DNA from: Campylobacteraceae bacterium
GTDB lineage: Bacteria; Campylobacterota; Campylobacteria; Campylobacterales; Sulfurovaceae
Direction of reading: 5' to 3'
Length of the DNA stretch: 15,638 bases
Assembly: GCA_026985495.1 (NCBI GenBank)
Contig: JALSQJ010000053.1
Span: forward strand, 1-15,638
Shown: positions 1-6,722 of the stretch, piece by piece
How the letters are laid out: every line of letters begins with the position of its first letter
How positions within the stretch are numbered: position 1 is the stretch's first letter
The notes under the pieces: generated by a model
The model's input: the letters and a program-made list of their open reading frames with translations, nothing else
Told to the model about the DNA's origin: nothing
The model's database searches: none
Made by a program: the position numbers and the translations under genes

Positions 1-103
1 CTTGTGCCTTAGCCTCTGCCTCTTGTGGTACAGCAATACCCACAGCACCAGCAGCTGCTACTGCTGCTGAACTCTTTAGAAAATCTCTTCTATTCAAAGC
101 CAT
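1..103 (-). CDS. napA: N-terminus of a Tat-exported protein, probably periplasmic nitrate reductase NapA (partial)
   Basis: Only the first 34 codons are in the window; the gene continues past the left edge. The peptide begins MALNRRDFLKSS, followed by an alanine-rich hydrophobic stretch and then AVPQEAEAKA. The RRDFLK block is a twin-arginine (Tat) signal, used to export folded cofactor-containing enzymes to the periplasm. The leader closely resembles those of NapA, the molybdenum bis-MGD catalytic subunit of periplasmic nitrate reductase, in Campylobacterota. A good ribosome binding site (AGGAG, 6 bases before ATG) supports the start. The divergent neighbour makes molybdenum cofactor, and an FNR-type box lies upstream; both fit a nitrate-respiration enzyme. 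Other Tat-exported molybdoenzymes or redox proteins have similar leaders, so the Tat signal is sure but the NapA name is an inference. Confidence 0.6.
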   Translation of the reverse strand, partial: MALNRRDFLKSSAAVAAAGAVGIAVPQEAEAKAQ

Positions 104-134
104 TTCTTCTCCTATTTTATAATTTTAACATTTG

Positions 135-140
135 ATTTTA
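135..140 (-). promoter_or_regulatory. Candidate -10 element of the napA-like promoter
   Basis: On the minus strand this reads TAAAAT. A start site about 7 bases further on (near 128) would place the FNR-type palindrome at 163-176 exactly 41.5 bases upstream, the classic class II activator position, and leave a leader of about 24 bases before the ATG. A second possible -10, TATAAT on the minus strand at 158-153, would instead put the box within the promoter and imply repression. Confidence 0.4.
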
Positions 141-162
141 CTCCTATTTAAAATTATAAAAA

Positions 163-176
163 TTGATACAAATCAA
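163..176. promoter_or_regulatory. FNR/CRP-family operator, TTGAT-N4-ATCAA
   Basis: The sequence TTGATACAAATCAA is a perfect palindrome matching the FNR consensus with no mismatch. It lies between the divergent napA-like and mogA genes, 60 bases from the napA-like start codon. FNR/CRP-family regulators control nitrate respiration genes in many bacteria. Which regulator binds here cannot be told from the window. Confidence 0.65.
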
Positions 177-294
177 TATATAACTATTTTATATTAAAAT
201 CATCAATATAAGTTATATAAATTAGAATAAAGTTAATATTTTTTAATATAATTTAATCTATTTATCTTGAATAAACTCATAAAGAATTTTAAAA

Positions 295-303
295 TGCTAT
301 AAT
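295..303 (+). promoter_or_regulatory. Extended -10 promoter upstream of mogA
   Basis: TGCTATAAT is an exact extended -10 element (TGn followed by TATAAT), ending 32 bases before the mogA start codon. I see no convincing -35 at the usual distance; extended -10 promoters often do without one, and -35 boxes are weak in Campylobacterota. It would drive mogA and the three genes behind it. Confidence 0.5.
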
Positions 304-335
304 TCTATCAAATAATTAGGTATAGGATTAAAAAG

Positions 336-869
336 ATGGATAAAATAAAAATAGGTGTAGTAACAACAAGCGATAGAGCAAGTCAAGGTATATATGAAGA
401 TATTTCAGGTGTAGCAATAATGGATACTATGAGAGAGTATCTTTTAAATGAGTGCGAGTATGAGTATAGATGTATTCCTGATGAACAAGCTATAATTGAG
501 ACAACACTCATTCAGCTTTCACGTGAGCATAACTGTGACCTAATTGTAACTACAGGTGGAACAGGACCAGCACCAAGAGATGTAACAACTGAAGCTACAG
601 AGAATGTGTGTCAAAAATTGCTCCCTGGTTTTGGAGAGCAGATGAGAGCAGTGAGTTTACAGTATGTACCAACAGCTATCTTATCACGACAGACAGCTGG
701 AGTTTGTAATGGTTCACTCATTATTAACCTTCCTGGAAAACCAAAATCTATTAGAGAGTGTTTAGATGCTGTTTTCCCTGCTGTACCTTACTGTATAGAC
801 CTTATTGGTGGAGCATTTATGGAAGCCAATGAAGATGTTATTAAAATTTTTAGACCAAAGAGTAAGTAA
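336..869 (+). CDS. mogA: Molybdopterin adenylyltransferase MogA
   Basis: MogA adenylylates molybdopterin with ATP, the step before molybdate insertion by MoeA, and so supplies cofactor to enzymes such as nitrate reductase. The 177-residue product matches E. coli Mog closely along its length. It has SDRAS at residues 12-16, PDEQAIIE near 48-55, the molybdopterin-binding TTGGTGPAPRDVT at 72-84, PGFGEQMR at 97-104, VPTAILSRQ at 111-119 and NLPGKPKS at 131-138, and ends in FRPKSK. These features separate it from the shorter MoaB proteins. The ribosome binding site is weak (AGGAT). The stop codon shares one base with the next ATG (TAATG), so the downstream gene is probably translationally coupled. 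It is divergent from the napA-like gene, which fits a joint role in nitrate respiration. Confidence 0.93.
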   Translation: MDKIKIGVVTTSDRASQGIYEDISGVAIMDTMREYLLNECEYEYRCIPDEQAIIETTLIQLSREHNCDLIVTTGGTGPAPRDVTTEATENVCQKLLPGFGEQMRAVSLQYVPTAILSRQTAGVCNGSLIINLPGKPKSIRECLDAVFPAVPYCIDLIGGAFMEANEDVIKIFRPKSK

Positions 870-1078
870 TGAATGTAGAGTTTATAGAGGCAAAATTACA
901 AGAGATATATGCAGAGCTTGAGAAGGAGGTAATGGAAGTACTTATGGACGAATCTTTTGACCGTAAGCAGACCAATTTAAGAGTACAACCATTAAAGTCA
1001 ACAAAGAAGATTTTGGAAAATGCTTTAGATAGCATAAAGATGGTAGAGAAACTTGCCATTGAAGATTTAAATAAGTAG
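869..1078 (+). CDS. Unknown 69-residue charged helical protein
   Basis: I do not recognise this protein. It has no signal peptide, membrane segment or cysteine, is rich in Glu, Lys and Leu, and looks almost entirely alpha-helical, with a glutamate-rich stretch near residues 7-28 and a second helix near 43-69. Its ATG shares a base with the mogA stop codon, and lolA follows 13 bases after its stop, so it is embedded in the operon and is likely a real gene. The opposite strand has a longer open frame here, but that frame overlaps the ends of both neighbours and has no operon context. The protein is probably cytoplasmic, possibly a small dimer or adaptor. No function is proposed. Confidence 0.7.
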   Translation: MNVEFIEAKLQEIYAELEKEVMEVLMDESFDRKQTNLRVQPLKSTKKILENALDSIKMVEKLAIEDLNK

Positions 1079-1091
1079 AAGGAGATTACAA

Positions 1092-1658
1092 ATGAGACTG
1101 ATTTTATCACTTTTTGCACTTACTTTTGCACTAAATGCTGAGATAACACTTCCTAAAAGTTTTACAACAGACTTCTCACAAACTATTACAAATGAAAAGG
1201 GAAAAGTTATTAATTATGAGGGGAGTGTACTATTTAAAAATATGAAAGAGATTCTATCAACACCAGAGGGTGGAGATGAAGAGTATTCTCGAACTCTTTT
1301 TAAGTGGAACTATACAGCACCAACCAAAAAAGAGGTCTGTACAGATGGGGTACAACTTATTGTGATTGACCATGACCTTGAACAGGTAGCTAACTATCTT
1401 ATTGATAATGGAATAAACCTAGAAGAGATAGTTAAAATAGCCAAAGCGATAACTAAAAAAGATTATCAAGCAACCTATAAAGATGTTGAGTATCTGATTA
1501 CCCTTGATGATAAGGAGCAGTTGAAAAAGATAGTTTATGTAGATAGCTTAGAGAACAGAGTTAAGATAATATTTAAAAATATGAAATACAACACAACCAT
1601 TAATCTCTCCTCTTTAGAGTGTAATGCTCCCAAAGAGTATGATATTATAAAAGGCTAA
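1092..1658 (+). CDS. lolA: Outer-membrane lipoprotein carrier protein LolA
   Basis: LolA is the periplasmic chaperone that takes lipoproteins released by the LolCDE transporter and carries them to the outer membrane. The 188-residue product starts with a short signal peptide (MRLILSLFALTFALNA, likely cut before EIT). Mature features typical of the family follow: the early FTTDFSQTITNEKGK segment, then YEGSVLFKN, then FKWNYTAPTKKEVCTDG, which corresponds to the W-Y-x-P-x-x-x-x-x-x-x-D-G pattern of LolA, and a late hydrophobic-basic strand. A strong AAGGAG lies 7 bases before ATG. Its position inside the mogA-rmuC unit is a genomic grouping without an obvious functional link. Sequence similarity within LolA is low, but length, signal peptide and motif order all agree. 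Confidence 0.85.
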   Translation: MRLILSLFALTFALNAEITLPKSFTTDFSQTITNEKGKVINYEGSVLFKNMKEILSTPEGGDEEYSRTLFKWNYTAPTKKEVCTDGVQLIVIDHDLEQVANYLIDNGINLEEIVKIAKAITKKDYQATYKDVEYLITLDDKEQLKKIVYVDSLENRVKIIFKNMKYNTTINLSSLECNAPKEYDIIKG

Positions 1659-1661
1659 CTA

Positions 1662-3230
1662 TTGGAGAATCAATTGTTTAATTTTCAAACAGAGAATGAT
1701 ATGGTCGTTGCTATTGGACTTTTTTTACTTATTACAGTGCTTATCTCGACTATTATTGTATTTTTCTTAAGTAAAATACATCGGTTAGAAGCGATACTTG
1801 ACCAAGCAAAAGCGATAGACAAAGCAAAAGAGGAGCGACTCTCTGAGTTCTATGAGGCATTTCAAGCAGAGCGTACCAAGACTACAAAGTTGGAAAAAGA
1901 GCTGGAGTATCTCTCTAAAAGTAAAGAGAGGCTAAATGAGCTTGAGGTAAAAATAGAAGAGTTAAAGGAGCGTTTAGTTAATGAAGAGAGAGACCACTTT
2001 GCAGAGTTACATGCAAAAAAATCAGCATTAGAGCAGTTAAATGTTCACTATGAACTTTTAGAAGAGAGTTACGTAAAATTAGAAGAGAAACTTATGTTAT
2101 TAGAGAAGCGTAATGAATCTTTAGTAGATGATAATAACAGACTACATCTACAAGTAAGAGAGAGTCAAGTAAAAGTTATTGAGCAACAGAAACAAAACAG
2201 AGAGAAGTTGCAGATGTTGCAAGAGCATAAAGGTGAGATAAAAGAGGAGTTTGCACATTTAGCTGCTAAAATTTTTGAAGGTAACTCAAAAGAGTTCTCA
2301 AGACTTAGTCAAGAGAATCTATCTTCACTTATAAAACCAATGGAGTCACAAATTAATGACTTTAAAAAGCAGATAAATACTCTTTATGATACTGAATCAA
2401 AAGACCGTGCCATGTTAAAACAGGAGATTTTGTCACTTAAAGAGTTAAATCAGCAGATAAGTCAAGATGCCATTAATCTTACCAATGCTCTAAAGGGTGA
2501 GAAGAAACAGCAGGGTATTTGGGGTGAGATGATTTTAGAGAAGGTCTTAGAGTCATCAGGTTTACGAAAAGGAATAGAATATACTCGTGAAGTGTCGCTT
2601 AAAAATGATGATGGTAAGACCTATAGACCTGATGTTTTAGTACATCTACCAGACCAACGCGACCTTATTATTGATGCAAAGACTTCATTAAACTCTTATG
2701 AACGATTTATATCAGCTGATAACGATACTGCTAAAGAGCTACACCTAAATGAGTTTATAAAAGCTTTACGTAGTCATATTAAAGAGTTATCATCTAAAAA
2801 CTATGAGAAACTTTTGGGCATTAACACTTTAGATTTTATCTTTATGTTTGTACCTATTGAAGGAGCATTGGCAGTAGCATTAGAGAAAGACCCATCATTA
2901 TATGATGATGCTTTTAAGAAACAGATACTTTTAGTAGGACCATCTACACTCTTAATTGGACTTAGAGCTATTGAGAATGTATGGAAATATGAGAAGCAGA
3001 ACCAAAATGCAAAAGAGATAGCTTCTCGTGCAGGTGCATTGTATGATAAGTTTGTAAATTTTTCAGATGATATGGTGAAAATTTCTAAACAGTTTGACAC
3101 TCTTCAAGGTACGTTTGAGACAGCTAAAAAGCGTCTTAGTGAGGGAAAAGGGAATTTAGTTCGTCAAGTAGAACAGCTTAAAGAGATGGGAGCAAAAACT
3201 ACTAAGAAGATACCTAAAGAGTTGGGGTAA
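1662..3230 (+). CDS. rmuC: RmuC family DNA recombination protein (TTG start)
   Basis: RmuC proteins are predicted nuclease-like proteins that limit recombination at inverted repeats; their biochemistry is poorly defined. The 522-residue product has one N-terminal membrane helix (about 14-36), a long charged coiled coil (about 40-240) and the RmuC core. Core signatures are QQGIWGEMILE near 282-292, PDVLVHLPDQRDLIIDAKTS near 320-340 (a PD-(D/E)XK-like region), FIFMFVPIEGALAVAL near 392-407 and GPSTLLIGLRAIENVWKYEK near 425-444. I chose the TTG start because AAGG precedes it by 7 bases and it lies 3 bases after the lolA stop; the first ATG, at 1701, would cut into the membrane helix. It is the last gene of the mogA unit and converges on the potassium channel gene with a one-base gap. 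Confidence 0.9.
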   Translation: MENQLFNFQTENDMVVAIGLFLLITVLISTIIVFFLSKIHRLEAILDQAKAIDKAKEERLSEFYEAFQAERTKTTKLEKELEYLSKSKERLNELEVKIEELKERLVNEERDHFAELHAKKSALEQLNVHYELLEESYVKLEEKLMLLEKRNESLVDDNNRLHLQVRESQVKVIEQQKQNREKLQMLQEHKGEIKEEFAHLAAKIFEGNSKEFSRLSQENLSSLIKPMESQINDFKKQINTLYDTESKDRAMLKQEILSLKELNQQISQDAINLTNALKGEKKQQGIWGEMILEKVLESSGLRKGIEYTREVSLKNDDGKTYRPDVLVHLPDQRDLIIDAKTSLNSYERFISADNDTAKELHLNEFIKALRSHIKELSSKNYEKLLGINTLDFIFMFVPIEGALAVALEKDPSLYDDAFKKQILLVGPSTLLIGLRAIENVWKYEKQNQNAKEIASRAGALYDKFVNFSDDMVKISKQFDTLQGTFETAKKRLSEGKGNLVRQVEQLKEMGAKTTKKIPKELG

Positions 3231-3249
3231 GTTAAGAGAAAAACTTACC
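3226..3249. terminator. Hairpin across the convergent rmuC / channel stop codons
   Basis: GGTAAGTT and AACTTACC form an 8-bp stem around an 8-base A-rich loop. The stem contains the stop codons of both genes, which end one base apart. There is no immediate T tract on either strand (the nearest on the plus strand starts about 13 bases downstream), so termination here would be non-canonical. Confidence 0.35.
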
Positions 3250-4917
3250 TAAAATACCAACTTTTTTCTCCTTACCATATTTAGCATAGTGCAGTTCATA
3301 AATGTTAGAGGCAATTAGCTCAATCTCCTCTCTACCCTCTTTGTCACAAGCTAAAAGGAGTTCATCTCCTATCTGTAGAGTAATATCTTTAGGTAGTAAA
3401 ATATCTTCATCTTTTCGTTTAATAAGTAGAGGAATAACATTGTTGATCTCTTGCCAATTAGAGAGTGAGTGTTGTAGTACCTCTATCTTAACCTCTTGAC
3501 CCTGTTTTATCTCATGGTAGATAGCATAACTCTCCTCTTTATTAATAGCAAGATGTTTTAAGATGGGTTTATCTCCAATATTTGAACGTAATAGTTTAAC
3601 TAAAGAGTTTGCCAAATGTTCACTCTCTTTTAGAAGCAGATTTAAGAAGTGATGTTTAAGAGGTTTAGTAATTGCCAATGAGGTTTTGTTGACCATGATT
3701 TGCTCAATAATAAAAATCCAATCAATTTTAGCCTCTTGAAAAATACTCACCTCTTGCATGGTATTCTCTCGTGCTATAAGATATATGTCTGGATTTATTT
3801 TTCTAGCTGTAATCATAATGGAGAGGTTATCAATGTCATTTTTTGTTCCAACAATTAGACAACTAGCCTCTTGAATTCCAGCTTCAATAAGTATATCTTT
3901 ATTATCTGGATTAGCACGAATAAAGGTTCCACTCTCTATCATCTTTTTAGGAGCTATTCGTTTCTCATCTATAAAGATATAGGGAATATCATTCTTTTCA
4001 AACTTCTCTTGTAGTGCTTTTCCAAAACGACCATATCCACAGACAATATATTTGCCATCTGGTAGAAAGAGAGCTTTATCAGAGAGGTCACTGTTACCAT
4101 AAATCCAGTTTTCCAAAATAAGAAGATGAGGTGAGTTAATAGCAACATCTAAACGTTTTGCAAAAACTTCAAAAGGATTAATAACTTTTGCAATATCAGT
4201 ATCAATGATACTGTGAGAGATATCTTGATTGGTAGATTTTGCTAATACCTTAACTCTTTTATTTAGGAAACGTGTTAAGATAGAGATTCTAAGGTTTTTC
4301 TCCTCATCTGCAAAGAGTGATACAATAGCTTTACAGTTGTCTAATTTAATTCCAGCATCTATAAGGGTATCGGTCAATAGACCATCACCTACCATCATAG
4401 GAATATCAACACTTAAACTCTCTAGTAAAAAATGGTTAATTCTCTCTTCACTCTTATCAATTAATACTACTTCAATGTGTGCTTTATGAAATTTTTTAAT
4501 AATCTCTGCATTAATTTGGCTATAGCCAAGGACAATAACAAAATTATCTTGAATTCTTAAAACTTTTTTTCTAAATGTACTACGCATTAACTCACGTTTA
4601 AGTGTCTCATTGGTTAAAACAGAGACCAAAGCACCAATACCATAGAACCACCCAACAACAGTTAAGTAGATACAGATAGATACCCAAATTTTTTGTTCAT
4701 AGGTAAAAGCAAAAGGAGCCTCTCCAAAACCAATGGTTGATGCCATATAGGAGACAAAGTAGAATGCATCAAAAAAAGTTAGATGATAGACTTGCCCATT
4801 GTCGTCCATACCAGGAATAAGTACCATACCTAAAATGGCAATAGAGTATGTAACAATAATAACAAGAAGGGGTGTTCTAAGTTTTTGTAAAATAAGCCAA
4901 AAGGCGTTGTTTCGCAT
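3232..4917 (-). CDS. Potassium channel protein with two tandem RCK (TrkA-N) domains
   Basis: This is a single-pore, two-helix potassium channel subunit of 561 residues. TM1 spans about 16-36, the pore loop carries the selectivity filter TIGFGE at 61-66, and TM2 spans about 77-100. Two Rossmann-type RCK domains follow. The first (about 125-250) has GYSQIN in place of the GxGxxG nucleotide loop; the second (about 288-405) has an intact GYGRFG at 294-299. A C-terminal TrkA-C-like segment (about 475-535, ending in LQIGDELLLACDKEG) closes the protein. The layout resembles channels such as GsuK, where RCK domains gate the pore in response to nucleotides or ions; the ligand here is unknown. The start is supported by AAAGG overlapping the stop codon of the upstream membrane protein gene 6 bases away, so the two are co-transcribed. 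Confidence 0.88.
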   Translation of the reverse strand: MRNNAFWLILQKLRTPLLVIIVTYSIAILGMVLIPGMDDNGQVYHLTFFDAFYFVSYMASTIGFGEAPFAFTYEQKIWVSICIYLTVVGWFYGIGALVSVLTNETLKRELMRSTFRKKVLRIQDNFVIVLGYSQINAEIIKKFHKAHIEVVLIDKSEERINHFLLESLSVDIPMMVGDGLLTDTLIDAGIKLDNCKAIVSLFADEEKNLRISILTRFLNKRVKVLAKSTNQDISHSIIDTDIAKVINPFEVFAKRLDVAINSPHLLILENWIYGNSDLSDKALFLPDGKYIVCGYGRFGKALQEKFEKNDIPYIFIDEKRIAPKKMIESGTFIRANPDNKDILIEAGIQEASCLIVGTKNDIDNLSIMITARKINPDIYLIARENTMQEVSIFQEAKIDWIFIIEQIMVNKTSLAITKPLKHHFLNLLLKESEHLANSLVKLLRSNIGDKPILKHLAINKEESYAIYHEIKQGQEVKIEVLQHSLSNWQEINNVIPLLIKRKDEDILLPKDITLQIGDELLLACDKEGREEIELIASNIYELHYAKYGKEKKVGILGKFFS

Positions 4918-4923
4918 TTTAGG

Positions 4924-5301
4924 TTACCTTTTAGATTTTAACGTCTCTCCAATGTAAAGGACAACTGAGACAATGTTTGCAAGTAATGCACCTCCAGAGA
5001 GAGATATAATAGTAGAGAATGCTTCAGGATTAACAACAGAGACATACTCTGTTATTGTCCATACGGTTACAGCAGCAATCAGCTGAATGTCTGCAACTAA
5101 ACTACTTGCTAAAAGAACGGAGCCTAATTGTGTTTTGTCTCCAATTTTTAAAACTGTTGATATAAGACTGACTACTAATGCAGCAAAAAGTTCATATACA
5201 TTATGCAGTTCAGGGTGAGTAATGTCTCCATAGACAAAACCAAAGTTAAGTGTCATTGCTAAGATAAAGAAAAATCCTGCAATTACTTTTTGTAAATTCA
5301 T
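4924..5301 (-). CDS. Small integral membrane protein, DUF6394-like, upstream of the channel gene
   Basis: The 125-residue protein has about four hydrophobic segments (near 5-25, 36-52, 61-84 and 97-117). It begins MNLQKVIAGFFFILAMTLNF and contains GDKTQLGSVLLASSLVADIQ in the middle. It resembles a family of short membrane proteins that I recall as DUF6394 in Campylobacterota; the family name is from memory and should be treated as tentative. AGGAG precedes the ATG by 7 bases. Its stop lies 6 bases from the start of the potassium channel, so the two are very likely one transcript and may form a complex or share a role in ion homeostasis. That link is inferred from position only. Confidence 0.72.
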   Translation of the reverse strand: MNLQKVIAGFFFILAMTLNFGFVYGDITHPELHNVYELFAALVVSLISTVLKIGDKTQLGSVLLASSLVADIQLIAAVTVWTITEYVSVVNPEAFSTIISLSGGALLANIVSVVLYIGETLKSKR

Positions 5302-5350
5302 ATATAGACTCCTAAATTATGAAATAATATGAATATAATACATAAATCTA

Positions 5351-5379
5351 ATTTAATAAATGTTAAATTATAAATTTAA
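5351..5379. repeat. Overlapping AT-rich palindromes in a divergent intergenic region
   Basis: TTAAATT-ATA-AATTTAA (5363-5379) is an exact 7-bp inverted repeat, and ATTTAA-N6-TTAAAT (5351-5368) overlaps it. They lie between the divergent DUF6394-like and 161-residue genes and could be an operator. In sequence this AT-rich, chance palindromes are common. Confidence 0.3.
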
Positions 5380-5439
5380 GCAGTATATATATAAACTTTT
5401 TGTTAAGATATATTTTTAAGTAATAATTAATAAGGTCTA

Positions 5440-5925
5440 ATGAGTATGTTAAATTTTTTTAGAGATAGTCAAAAAAGAGTTCCAACAAAAGATACAATGA
5501 AACTGTTGGCTATTAATTTTATTCTTATGGATATTTTTACAAAAGATAAAAGAGTAAACTATCCACCTGAACTTAAAATTACTACTCTCAATACCCTTAA
5601 TATTGCACACGCTAAACATACACCTAAAAGTATTAAAAAGATTCAAACTATTGTAAAGAGCATTCAAAAGAGAGCTACTAAAGAGGGTATTCTATTAGAT
5701 GATATCTCTGTTACACTTTTTTTATACTCTTTGGCACGAAAATTAAAAAAATATTATGTCTATACTGTTAAAGAGTTAGATGGTTTAGAGTTAAATACCA
5801 AATTTAATTCTAATGATGTAGCTAAAATAATGTGGTATCTGATAGAATTAGACCAAGCATTTGGAACAGAGCAGTCTGAAAATGTTAATAGAGTTATTTT
5901 TAAGGAGTCTTTAAATTGCAAGTAA
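5440..5925 (+). CDS. Unknown 161-residue protein, first gene of a pair with ppk2
   Basis: I do not recognise a family. The product is basic, rich in Lys, Ile and Leu, apparently cytoplasmic and mainly helical, with no signal peptide. Landmarks are a lysine-rich middle (about 63-81), a KLKKYYVYTVKELDG block near 101-115 and WYLIELDQAFG near 132-142. AAGG lies 4 bases before the ATG used here and 10 bases before a second in-frame ATG two codons on, so the exact start is uncertain. Its last 10 bases overlap the beginning of the polyphosphate kinase gene, and the ppk2 ribosome binding site lies within it. The two proteins are therefore made from one message, and this one may act in polyphosphate or nucleotide metabolism, an inference from position alone. 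Confidence 0.72.
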   Translation: MSMLNFFRDSQKRVPTKDTMKLLAINFILMDIFTKDKRVNYPPELKITTLNTLNIAHAKHTPKSIKKIQTIVKSIQKRATKEGILLDDISVTLFLYSLARKLKKYYVYTVKELDGLELNTKFNSNDVAKIMWYLIELDQAFGTEQSENVNRVIFKESLNCK

Positions 5926-6722
5926 ACTATACAAGAGAACTAGCTGAGTATCAAGAGAAATCAAAAAAAGTTTTTAAAAAGAGTGGAAAATTAAAGTTAG
6001 AGTTTTATCACAAAGAGTTATTGAGACTCCATTTAGAGTTGGTTAAACTTCAAAAGTGGATTATTGAGAACAATAAGAGACTTTTGATTATTTTTGAGGG
6101 TATGGACACAGGTGGTAAGAGTTCATCTATTAAAGCATTAAATCGTTTTTGGAACCCAAGAGAGGCACGTTCTGTAGCACTATCTAAACCTAACTCTAAA
6201 GAGCTTGGACAGTGGTATTTTCAACGACACCTAAAGCAGATTCCCAATGCAGGTGAGATTGTATGTTTTGACCGTTCATGGTATAACCGTGCAGGAATAG
6301 AGCAGGTATTTGGTTTCTGTACTCAAGAGCAACATGAACTTTTTTACAAACAGGTCAACGATGTAGAGAAGATGTTGGTTGACGATGGAGTGATGATATT
6401 TAAATTTTATCTAAATATTTCACATGAGACTCAAGCAAAACGGATTAAAGATAGAGAAGATGACCCTTTAAAGTCGTGGAAACTCTCTGATTTAGACTAT
6501 AAGTCACATGAACAGTATGAGCATTATCTAAAACTTAGAGATAAGATGTTCTCCAATTCAGGAACCTCATCTGCTCCTTGGATAATGCTTGATGCTAATG
6601 ATAAAAAGAGAGCAAGACTCAATCTTATTCGTTTCATATTAGATAATATTGAGTATGAAAATTGTAATAGTGAGCTTATTAAAGGTGTTGACGAAGAGGT
6701 TCTTACTTTTTTTGCTCATTAA
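5916..6722 (+). CDS. ppk2: Polyphosphate kinase 2 family protein (TTG start)
   Basis: PPK2 enzymes transfer phosphate between polyphosphate and nucleotides, usually making ATP or GTP from the di- or monophosphates. The 268-residue, single-domain product has a P-loop EGMDTGGKSS at 61-70, NPREARSVALSKP at 80-92, WYFQRH at 100-105, the Walker B and catalytic block FDRSWYNRAGIEQVFGFC at 118-135, and the lid region KRIKDREDDPLKSWKLSDLD at 175-194. Length and motif order fit PPK2. The P-loop differs from the common EGRDAAGKGG, which may affect substrate choice. TTG is preferred as start because AAGGAG lies 8 bases before it and no in-frame ATG precedes the conserved core. The gene overlaps the unknown gene upstream by 10 bases and the convergent nuclease-like gene by 20. 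Confidence 0.9.
   Translation: MQVNYTRELAEYQEKSKKVFKKSGKLKLEFYHKELLRLHLELVKLQKWIIENNKRLLIIFEGMDTGGKSSSIKALNRFWNPREARSVALSKPNSKELGQWYFQRHLKQIPNAGEIVCFDRSWYNRAGIEQVFGFCTQEQHELFYKQVNDVEKMLVDDGVMIFKFYLNISHETQAKRIKDREDDPLKSWKLSDLDYKSHEQYEHYLKLRDKMFSNSGTSSAPWIMLDANDKKRARLNLIRFILDNIEYENCNSELIKGVDEEVLTFFAH

Noticed and set aside
850..1119. 89-residue minus-strand frame opposite the small gene after mogA
   Set aside because: It overlaps the ends of mogA and lolA, has no operon context, and its Ser/Phe-rich composition is typical of an antisense shadow.
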